Source: Lingula anatina (Eukaryota; Brachiopoda; Lingulata; Lingulida; Lingulidae). Taken from it: DNA of 64,000 bases. The stretch is from positions 62,001 through 126,000 of the forward strand of contig NW_019775471.1 of assembly GCF_001039355.2 (NCBI RefSeq), given 5' to 3'. Shown here piece by piece: positions 56,309 to 64,000 of the stretch (positions are counted from its first letter, which is position 1; the number at the start of each line of letters is the position of its first letter). The notes beneath the pieces are model-generated. The model was not told where the DNA came from. It worked only from the letters and a program-made list of their open reading frames with translations, and ran no database searches. A program made the position numbers and the translations under genes.

Positions 56309-59221
56309 GAAGGTGAAAGTAACTAGTCTTAAAAAAGTGAAAAAACAAAATAAACAACATACAAAAACAAGGCAGCAAAGCTGTCAAAAGTACAAACACC
56401 AAGACAGAAAAATAATCCAATCAAGCTGGTTTGTCAATTTGCCAAACTGATAAAATATGCTGATTAAAAAAAAAAAAAAAAAAAAAAAAAGACACAGGCG
56501 ACGGCTATATGTACAGATACATCTAGGTTTATACATAATAAAAAGTCATTTATTATTTGGTACATTTAACCAACAACCATATGATGCTGAAATCAACATA
56601 AATGTGTAACTCCTGCCATCTCACTGAAGGATCTGCAGTTAATCCTTTCACATCTACAACCACTTCCACACAAACAGTCAGGTACAAGCAGACAGGATGA
56701 GCATAGAGGACGGCACAGTCTGTCCAAATCAGCATGGCAACCACAGATACCATAAAACGTAGAGAGAAACACCATACAAGTGTTAGCACCCTAGGTAGAG
56801 ACGAGACTAATATGTTTATCTCAAGGATTACACAGAAAGGGGAAGATCCAATCTTCTGTCACTCCCTGCATTTCCAGGAAATACTCTTCGTGGTTCGGAC
56901 ACTAAAGTAAACATATGTTGTGCCACAACTTAACCACTGTTTATCCTGAAAATGCTCCGATATCTTACTCCATTTCAGTTAAATTATAGCTTGGACATAT
57001 ATCATATTTCTAAATGTAAGCAAGTCACTTTTTTCCAAGCGAGTTGAGGTAGCATTCCCCTATTTGTCAAATTGCCTTGCTTGTTTAGTTAAGGCATAGC
57101 TCAACACAGATAAACTGAACCACAATGTGCCATCTTTCCTTTATTGTTCCACACTAGTATGAAATAACATTCTATTTCTAGTAATAAAAATATTCTTCTG
57201 TTGCATTTAAGGTCTTGGGTAAAAAAAATTGTTAAACATTTGATTTTTTTGTCTGTATCTGTCCTTGTTAAAAAATGCTTCAGTAACTCTGGTATCTTAG
57301 CACTGCTGCAAAGAGCCCTAATCATGACTGAGGCATTCACCAGGATCATTCAGGGAATATGTATTGATAGGCTATTTGTAACAAAAACCTGTTGGCAGAC
57401 CTCCAGTTTGAATGTTTCATACAGCTGTATTCCCAATACCCATCTTTACTTCTCTTAAACATACTCTGTGTTTTGTTTTATATTGTTATACTACACATTT
57501 TAACACTCTACTTAATTTCACGGAAACAATATAATCATAAATTGAAAAAAGAAAAAAAAAATTAAGACAACATTTAAATGTTTTCCATGAATGTTTTCTC
57601 AGAACATTAAACTAATGTTTTCCCAAACTCATTTGAAAATGTTGTAAAAACATTTTTAATACCATACAAAATTAGGTAATAAAATACTTTTATAACAATT
57701 GCAAAAACATTTTAATAAAGTTTCAAAAACATTTTAGCGTTTTCTGGGTTGTCTTCAGTGTGTTAGCTGCACCCTTGATTAGTGCACATTCCAACAAATC
57801 TCACCCATCACAATTTTCTTCTCCAAGTCAAGGATCATGAAAATCATTTGTGAATTTCATCATCATTTTTACACTATTTACAAAGCTATTGGTTGGATTT
57901 TGTTGTCTTGGGCAATGTTCAAAATAGAAGTTATTGATTGTACTAGCAGGATCAGTCTACATAAGCTGAGTATCTCTCTAACACCCCATTCTCATAGATT
58001 AGATCGACCTACATTGGATCGACCTAACTCCCTGGGGGTTCACGCTAAATAGCTGTCAGCCGGGCGGACACGAAAGTTAATTACCCCTTAAAGCTTGTAG
58101 TAGGCGGGGACGGACACTTAAGGGGGATTATCTGACAGTAATCTAGTGAGACTCCCCGCAGTGATAGATCGATCTAAAAGTTGTGAGAACAGAGCCTAAG
58201 TGCAGTGAATGTAATCAGCTTAATTGTCTGGCAAGCCCACTTTTAACTTAACGTACTTGTCTGGGTAAAGTGGGAAAATCTTTGTTGTGAATGATTTGGT
58301 TCATGTTGCCTTGAAAGGGGCCTGCCAGACAATTAAGCTGATTACATTGACAATGCCTTAGTGAGAATCCCCAGATAGACTGATCCTGCTACTTTAATAA
58401 CTTCTATTCGGAACACAGATTTAGGGGACAAGAATTCCTTTCATAAATTTTGTACCATAACAAAATATTCCACAAATTCTAAATATTTTCCTACAATCAA
58501 ACATTGGAAACCAGTCACAGATTTATAATTCAAAAATCCATTTTTTTAGCTCTAAGTTTTAGAGACATTCATGTAATGGAGAAACAGACTGGTTAATTTC
58601 ACAGATGGTAAAAAATAATTATCTATGATACAATGGGCTTAGGGTGCTTTCCCAGAGATTTAGATCGATCTAAAGATTAAGATTTAGATCGACCTAACTC
58701 CCTGGGGGTTCACGCTAAATTGCACTCAGCTGAGCGGGCACCATAGTTAATTACCCCCTTACAGCTTTTAGTAGGCGGGACAGACGCTTAAGCCGGCCAA
58801 GCTGACAGTAATCTAGTGAGACTCCCCACAGGGATAGATCGATCTAAAAATCTATGGAAATGGGGTGTTATAGATGGCAAAAGTAACAACAGGTTAAGAC
58901 AGAGAATACCTTGATAAAAAATAGCAAATTGCTGAAATTTCCATTTTTCTTTCTGCTAGATAAAGGTCTAACATATATTATATCTCTTCAAAAAAACAAT
59001 ACCATGTTATTGGAGCTTAAGTCCAGTTATCTAAAAAATGATCGCCTTAATGATAAAAACTTACCAATAGCTCGTGTTCTTGGAGCACCAACCTGCTCTC
59101 CATAGCTTATTCTTAGGAGCTCACACTTCCCTGTGACCTTCCGCAGCAACCACTTCAGCATGGGGTGCAGCAGGGTGAAGTAGACGGCATACCAGACACG
59201 ATTACACAGCACAGAAAACAT
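39785..59221 (-). CDS. ELMOD1/2-like: ELMO domain-containing protein, ELMOD1/2 type, complete
   Basis: Exons 59065-59221 (or alternative 55055-55151), 49879-50005, 44507-44636, 43386-43519, 41312-41380, 40489-40622 and 39785-39945 join to 303 residues (283 with the alternative start). ELMOD1/2 of vertebrates are close to 300 residues. The hallmark W-x3-GFQGDDP-x-TDFRGMGLLGL is at residues 157-178, with Arg172 at the position of the conserved arginine needed for GAP activity. Family knowledge: ELMOD proteins are GTPase-activating proteins for ARL2 and ARF GTPases, acting at membranes. The N-terminus from exon 1a is hydrophobic then basic, with a CELLRI motif as in its vertebrate relatives. Orthology to ELMOD1 versus ELMOD2 cannot be settled by eye. 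Confidence 0.94.
40489..40622 (-). CDS. ELMOD1/2-like: ELMOD exon 6
   Basis: Encodes GYSFAIVGINLTGVAHQLLI, then SGALKTHFYNVV, the most conserved later part of the ELMO domain. A CAGG tetranucleotide run lies just past its donor. Confidence 0.94.
41312..41380 (-). CDS. ELMOD1/2-like: ELMOD exon 5
   Basis: Encodes YFATQHNSTARQVLSHSHHP and three more residues, in place of the FAERD-ATAAQQVLSDSLHP region of relatives. Phase 2-2. Confidence 0.88.
42829..42908. repeat. (CT)n and (GT)n microsatellites
   Basis: A CT array at about 42831-42848 and a GT array at about 42869-42908 in the ELMOD intron after exon 4. Confidence 0.93.
43306..43361 (-). repeat. Two-copy 28-bp tandem duplication
   Basis: A unit beginning TAGGGGGGTATATTATAATA is repeated exactly, at 43306 and 43334, 25 bases inside the intron after ELMOD exon 4. 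Confidence 0.88.
43386..43519 (-). CDS. ELMOD1/2-like: ELMOD exon 4, catalytic motif
   Basis: Begins LWRKLMPDVPLQSR, then W-GDIGFQGDDPMTDFRGMG and LLGLQNLL. This carries the conserved arginine and is the surest identification in the window. Confidence 0.96.
44507..44636 (-). CDS. ELMOD1/2-like: ELMOD exon 3
   Basis: Encodes about 43 residues, CLTQICGYREFITELESVRK then a link to HEEMLLE, matching the helix before the ELMO core in vertebrate ELMOD1/2. A (TG)n array (44802-44847) sits about 165 bases before it in the intron. Confidence 0.9.
44637..49878 (-). other. ELMOD intron between exons 2 and 3
   Basis: About 5.2 kb with (TG)n at 44802-44847 and (GA)n at 45013-45085. No further exon, RNA gene or element with clear ends was found. 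Confidence 0.5.
44802..45085. repeat. (TG)n and (GA)n microsatellites
   Basis: TG units at 44802-44847 and about 35 GA units at 45013-45085, in an ELMOD intron. Confidence 0.95.
49879..50005 (-). CDS. ELMOD1/2-like: ELMOD exon 2
   Basis: Encodes about 42 residues, a helical segment with ALKRLLTDNHVNIDQAVEQI. Acceptor TTTTTTCCAG, donor GTAAGT. Confidence 0.88.
50006..55054 (-). other. ELMOD intron after exon 1b
   Basis: About 5 kb. It holds a G-run at 50890-50907, the inverted-repeat and GC minisatellite region at 52743-53169, and nothing else I can name. A plus-strand frame of 166 codons (52631-53131) overlaps the latter but looks repeat-derived. Confidence 0.5.
52743..53169. repeat. Inverted-repeat unit with GC minisatellite
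   Basis: TAGTACCACCAGC (52743-52755) and GCTGGTGGTACTA (53157-53169) are perfect inverted repeats. Between them are two similar AATTCA-TCAT-A-GATGAAAAGTA stretches, three AGGTCA half-sites (52919-52943) and a GGAGCCGGC/GGAGCCGCA minisatellite (53066-53110) next to a single N. Probably a mobile element, type unknown. Confidence 0.5.
55055..55151 (-). CDS. ELMOD1/2-like: ELMOD alternative first exon 1b
   Basis: ATG at 55151 opens a 32-codon exon: a hydrophobic start (MMSCLLILIFGY), then KLERICTNKKASIGEKTQNV. This aligns with the end of exon 1a (CELLRIS, then a basic Gly/Ala turn), and the donor has the same sequence (G-GTAAGTT) and phase. It therefore fits as a homologous alternative first exon; transcript proof is lacking. 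Confidence 0.68.
56276..56490. repeat. (GA)n array and poly-A tract
   Basis: GA units at 56276-56304 and a run of A at 56465-56490. Confidence 0.93.
57923..58408. mobile_element. Inverted-repeat element hosting MITE copy E
   Basis: The ends AATAGAAGTTATT and AATAACTTCTATT are inverted repeats, continuing into GCAGGATCAGTCTA and, further in, GTAATCAGCTTAATTGTCTGGC on each arm. Removing copy E restores a symmetric element of about 270 bp with arms of roughly 110 bp. Confidence 0.78.
57982..58196 (+). mobile_element. Harbinger-like MITE, copy E, nested
   Basis: A 215-bp copy flanked by TAA on both sides, inserted within the left arm of another inverted-repeat element that spans 57923-58408. 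Confidence 0.87.
58642..58867 (+). mobile_element. Harbinger-like MITE, copy F
   Basis: A 226-bp copy with a TTA duplication (58639-58641 and 58868-58870), 200 bases upstream of the donor of ELMOD exon 1a. Same subfamily as copy D. Confidence 0.86.
59065..59221 (-). CDS. ELMOD1/2-like: ELMOD exon 1a
   Basis: ATG at 59221-59219 opens a hydrophobic N-terminus (VWYAVYFTLLHPMLKWLLRK), then CELLRISYGEQVGAPRTRAI. A CTGTTCCTAG acceptor-like sequence just upstream hints at a separate 5' untranslated exon. Donor GTAAGT, phase 1. Confidence 0.88.
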
Positions 59222-62200
59222 GAGGGACTAGGAACAGACACACTACTAGCTGGAAAGAATAGAGCATAGTCAAGAACAGGATAGTACATAGGTATATAAC
59301 AGCAATGAATAGGATAAAGGAAATTACAAAATTCTATTTCAGAGACAAAATTTAACTTCCTGAGCATGTAGATCTATCACAGTCAGTTTTCTTTTACTTC
59401 TTCTGTATGGTACATGCTTCAAACCAAGGTAGAAACTGACAATAATTTTTTCATCTTTATCATTTAGCTTTAAAAGGCCTTTCAGAAAATGACAAAATCT
59501 GTCTTCTTGAATTTTAACCTTTCTGAATATCTAATAACCAGCACGGATCAGTTCTCATCAACGAATAGGGAATTTTTATTTATACTAATGAATATCTAAA
59601 TCTCTTCAAAATACTGAAATGTCAGACTTTTGAATGGGTAAAAAAATCAAGGCAAAAGTTGAAAAGTTTCTAGCAGATGAGAAACCAACTCAAAGATATT
59701 ACAAATGATAAAACTACACAAAACTCACATGAGCAGAAAAGGAGGAAGAGGCTGCTTGGTCTCTTGGGAAGTGAACCTGGAAGTAGTAACAGATATTTTC
59801 TGTTTGTGATAATTTTGCCTTTAATAATTGCCAGTAGTTTTCATTAAAAGGCAAAATGATCATGCCCCACAGACTTCTATAAAAATCTCTTAAAACACAA
59901 ACCAGTGATGGGGTAGCATTAACACTCACCATTTTAGCCACATGCTAAAACTGACTGGAACTGGCTAAACATAATAGGATTGATTTGATTTATTTTAGTC
60001 AAATTTAAACCATTTGGCCACAAAAAAAGATGAAAAAGTAGTATTTTGGCTAAACGAAAAAAAATTGCAAATGCCACCCCAGCAGTGGTAGTTACACACG
60101 ATTGCACTTTTATAAGTATCTCATGCTTATTGTGAACTAAAACAGCTAAACATATTAAAATGATACCACCGAGTTAACTTCACTTTTGATCCCCTTTTCT
60201 CTAACCTCACCTCATCTCCTCCCCCCCCCCCCCCATTGCGAGTGTCATACCATGATTGCGCTAGAGAAGATGGCACATCTACCACAGCTGTCATTTATAA
60301 TACCAGCCTTTATTTAGGACATTGACCCAACATTGTAAGAGTAACAATTCTGTTAACCTGATAAGATAACTGCAGACAATGGCAGTTTTTCTTTGTCTTC
60401 AACTTGTAGGTAGATTGGCATATTTGCAAACACATTATCATTTTATGAAACACAAGATTATTTAGTGTACTAATCAGAAAGCTAAAAACTTCTCAAAATA
60501 TCAAGCCCAAAGGAACCAAACTACCATAATATAAAACAACATTTGGCTTTGTGTCAACTATCTGCAATATAAAACTCATAGTAATTAAGTCAAAAATATC
60601 ATATTTATTAAGTCAAAAGAAGTGGTATCAGTAAATAATCAGTATGTACTTACAAATATTATGGAAGAAAAGAATCAAGCCTATTATAATGGTGGTTTTC
60701 AGAATCCCTATATCATTCAAGTCTTAGTTCATAAATTCTTTGAAGCTGCTGTATCAATGAGGGCAAAACTAGCACTACTTATCATAGTCTTTACTTCATT
60801 CCCATGTGGCAGAAAACACATCATCACATAACACGTAGCATATAATTCCACTCGATATGAAATGATATGACTCAAACATGACTCAGGAATTAATATATCT
60901 GTTCCTTTGGAAAATGATCACGTACCTAGTTGAACACTGACTGTCACTCTTTTATGTTTGTTTGGTGATTCAGGCAATATGACAATATTGTCATCACTGA
61001 TAACAAAATACTCACGCTGCTTACATACAATTGTCTGGAACTGATGAAGATGGCTTTAACTACCATAAATAATACCCACTTCTTTCTTTTTTTTCAACTT
61101 TGAACAAAAGTTTGAAGATATGGGTGGTAGGTGCATTTTCTCCACATCCCTCATTTTTATTTTGATAAAAAACATAGTAAGACATGGCTTATATTTAAAG
61201 GGACCATACAGAGTATTGTCTTTAACTGCCCAAATTATGGCCTCAAATTTCATTGAAGTCAGATGTAAATATCCCTGTTCACAAATGCATTTTTCCTCAA
61301 AGTGGAAATTCAGATTGCAAATTTAGTACCAAATAAAAAGTAGTCTTCAAAATATACACAGTTCTTAAGATTAAATTTACAGGGAACCCAATTATGGTGT
61401 AATTTGGAAATGACATCAGCATTACTATTTTTTATCCCCAGTCCAAACTTTATCATCAGAGTTTTTCATCTCTAGCACTCCATAAATCATCATATCTTTT
61501 TTCGCTTTCTAATCATACCAACGATTGCCTTTGGAGCTGATTCTGCACTGTACTGGCATTGAAGGTAGGCAAAAATAGCAGGGTGATACCCCCCCGCCCC
61601 CCCCCCCCCCCATTTGAACTCCTCCCCAGATCCATATTATGCCATTGCTGTGACGGGGTCTCTTCAGTCTGTTAAAAGTGGGATATTAGGAACCAATAAA
61701 GTGGTACACCGCCGACAACTAAATCCAGTAAATTAATGCACTGAAAATAAATCCATTCGACACGTTTCCTTGCTTACCTCATCAGAGCTTAATCCTATTT
61801 TCCAATATTGCGCTTTCTGAACAATTTTGTTAAAAGCAATTCTATTGGACACTTGTGTGGCTCTCTCGATGGAAAAATGTCTTTGTTTAACATTTGTCTG
61901 CATCAATTAATGAAACAAAATATACCTTGTGATAAAATGGTATCTTTTAAATATAGCAAGCTAATTTTGTAGTTCTGAGATAATAAAAAGCAACGCACAA
62001 TACCACTATTTTCTTTTTTTATCACAAAGACCATTTGCTTATGTGGACCAATCAAAATAGGTGTTTTAATAGCAGCAGTCTCCAAGTAACCAAGCAGAGC
62101 TAAAGATATATTTTGAATTTACGTGAAATAAAATATGTTTGTGTTTAATGATAGAATAGAAAGAGTAGATACATTACGAATTTATCATCAAATATTGAGA

Positions 62201-62318
62201 CAAGCAGTCTTATTACTTTAACGCATTCATAAAATATTCATGACATTGTTTTTGTTTACATGCCGAAACTATGTCTCCAAGTTTTATCTATGGTAGACGT
62301 AGTTCCAAATAAAGAAGC
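59222..62318. promoter_or_regulatory. Head-to-head intergenic region between ELMOD and the downstream gene
   Basis: A 3.1 kb gap between divergent coding starts. It may include 5' untranslated exons of ELMOD and a promoter shared or split between the two genes. It has C-runs at 60218-60234 and 61590-61609. No coding exon is supported. Confidence 0.4.
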
Positions 62319-62433
62319 ATGGCGGGCAGTGAAAGAGGGGAGATTGTTTTAGAATTCTTGAATATACTTCTGTTTTTAAACGTTTTTACCAGCAACACAC
62401 AAGGAATTCAAGGATTTGATAGCCATGGACAAG
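62319..62433 (+). CDS. Downstream gene exon 1
   Basis: ATG at 62319 in GAAGCATGG context. 38 codons and one base, with signal-peptide-like hydrophobic residues 10-24, then a GTAATT donor. Confidence 0.68.
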
Positions 62434-63417
62434 GTAATTTACTACATAAACATCACTCGATCTGTGATAAATAATATAACCTTGAAGTAAAGTGGACGTA
62501 TGTCTGTGAAATTTATCGTCTTGACATCATTCTCACTTCAGACTTCGATATAATCTCCGATGTAATTTATTTTTACATAGATTGACAAAAATCGTCATTC
62601 AATTGGTTCAGAGTGTCGTATTTTATATTTCAGTATTTATCCAAACTGACAATGAACTCAGATACATGGTGGACGGTCCACACTTGCCTGTGAGTGCCAA
62701 ATAACCTACATCACGTACTTGAAATTTCAAAACACGTTGATCTACATCGACGTGAACTTGTATTGTAGAGATTACAGTGCTCATGGTGTACTTTTTATGT
62801 TTTTTCAAGATTGTATCATCAAGTACATTTCACAGAAATGATTACAGTTTTGTAAATTATAGTGTATTATTTGGCTCTTGGACACGTGTATACTTAACAT
62901 TTAAGTAGTCAGATGTGGCCATAGATACATCTTGATCAAGACAAGGGGGTTGATTACTAGCTTTCTGTTTTCACCTGTGGTCTTGTGCCAAGTCATATAG
63001 AATGAGATGAGAACAGTTGATAAGAATTAGTGGCCCAACTGCCCGTCTTCTGTGCTGTGGCTATAGTGTCTCCTACCCTCCAAAGATGTCTATACAGATG
63101 TTGTTTGGATTTTGGTCTTTTCTGAATGTGTTCTGGTTTCTCCAGAAGTTTGTTCTAGATTATACTAAAGGCAGAACTATGGGGACTAGCTGTAACAGAT
63201 CTGGAAGTAAAGTATGTACTAGTATCTGGTAATGTCACATTGTTTGCCAGGTTGATTATTTGATACAAAATTTGGAGCTTAGGTAGTATACCATATATAT
63301 AGTTTTTGAGATTATATAGTTGTTATATGTTATTGAAATTAAAACCTTCATTGTTCTCAAATGGTTTTTATTTATTTTTCAGAACGTACCAGGAGGAGAA
63401 TTCCCAGATATTAATAG
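62319..63417 (+). CDS. Secreted or membrane protein, first three exons (partial)
   Basis: Exons 62319-62433, 62634-62689 and 63383-63417 join in frame (68 codons and two bases) and the last ends in a GTAAGG donor. Exon 1 has a hydrophobic stretch (FLNILLFLNVFTS) like a signal peptide. Exons 2 and 3 encode VFIQTDNELRYMVDGPHLP and NVPGGEFPDIN. I do not recognise the family with certainty. A faint likeness to the start of TMEM131-type proteins is the only lead and is weak. The gene runs off the right edge. Confidence 0.65.
62634..62689 (+). CDS. Downstream gene exon 2
   Basis: A 56-base exon, acceptor ATATTTCAG, donor GTGAGT. Phases 1 and 0 fit its neighbours. Confidence 0.65.
63383..63417 (+). 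CDS. Downstream gene exon 3
   Basis: A 35-base exon after TTATTTTTCAG and before GTAAGG. Small, but phase-consistent. Confidence 0.55.
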
Positions 63418-64000
63418 GTAAGGCAGAAACTGAGATGTTTGTTTTTATCTTGAACTTCTAAAACTGGGACATTGATAAGTTGGTTATTATTTGTATGCTT
63501 CAAATTTTATCTTGATAGATATATGAGAAGCTGTAGAAAGCATAGGATAACTGTATCGTGTGTATGTACATTACTTTCCATTAAAACGTGGCTGTTCCTA
63601 TTCATTTTAAAGCCCCAAAATAACTAGCTGAATAACTTTAACTTATGTTTATCTTTTAAGCTTCTGTAGTAACACAGTATAGTATTATAAGCACTGTTGT
63701 GGGAACAGTAATCTCTTTCACAGTCATTACAGAGGAGTGACTAACAGTTAACCCAAGGAATATCAACTGTAATATTAATTGAAAGCTTTGAAACTATGCA
63801 CAAAAAAGGAAACTGAATTTGGTTAAGGAAAAAAAAGACATTTGAAAGGTTTAAGCCTCTATACTGCAAATCTTTGCATCTTTTTTGCTACTGGTCAGAA
63901 AGTTATTCTAACAGGAAGAAGGTTAAATGATAACCGCAGGTGAGGGGACAGTGTGCTAAGCACAAAACCATTAAGAGTGCAGAGATAATGGGAAGAGAGA

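Larger units (their letters stand above)
55152..59064 (-). other. ELMOD intron between exons 1a and 1b
   Basis: About 3.9 kb containing the nested MITE pair, MITE copy F, (GA)n at 56276-56304 and a poly-A at 56465-56490 followed by a solo end of the 12617-type insertion. The promoter for exon 1b should lie just above 55151; no TATA box is obvious. Confidence 0.5.

Overview
The window is animal nuclear DNA: AT-rich, with short exons split by GT-AG introns, long non-coding stretches, many microsatellites and dozens of small inverted-repeat transposons. There is no operon-like packing. The gene set (a CCCH zinc-finger protein, an anion-type Cys-loop receptor, an ELMO-domain protein), the base composition and the tRNA-derived SINE suggest an invertebrate, perhaps a mollusc or other lophotrochozoan; a lancelet is not excluded. 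This placement is inference and weak. The assembly has one 206-base gap (28491-28696) and three single Ns (12795, 38137, 53065).

Layout. (1) Positions 705-14055, minus strand: 18 exons of an unnamed protein with two N-terminal CCCH zinc fingers, a charged coiled-coil region, a helical domain, and three tandem copies of an exon pair encoding an acidic D-x-x-YEP segment plus a short helical motif. It runs off the left edge. All 18 exons join in one frame (861 codons). (2) 14056-26088: promoter of gene 1, then about 12 kb with no protein gene I can support. It holds inverted-repeat elements, a SINE, and a duplicated block (22717-22980) dense in TGATTGACAG-type sites, each copy with a TATA box. 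(3) 26089-37085, plus strand: complete 8-exon, 400-residue pentameric ligand-gated channel subunit of the glycine/GABA receptor class, with altered pore and agonist-loop residues. (4) 39785-59221, minus strand: complete ELMOD1/2-type gene, convergent with the receptor, with two homologous alternative first exons (303 or 283 residues). (5) 62319 to the right edge, plus strand: first three exons of a secreted or membrane protein, head-to-head with ELMOD.

Transposons. Six copies of a 215-226 bp PIF/Harbinger-like MITE (TWA target duplications) occur at 252, 5682, 28042, 31639, 57982 and 58642. One is nested inside another inverted-repeat element whose opposite arm preserves the empty site. Other families include a TTAA-flanked MITE (10255, 12481, 14606), a 132-bp element with a perfect 9-bp duplication (26478), three MITEs back to back in a receptor intron (31314-31864), a 550-bp fold-back (37739), and a hAT-like element (35192).

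The genes do not form an obvious pathway. They are ordinary neighbours on a chromosome. The observations most worth following up are the duplicated TATA/TGATTGACAG module, the triplicated exon pair, the ELMOD alternative first exons and the receptor's pore and agonist-loop changes.
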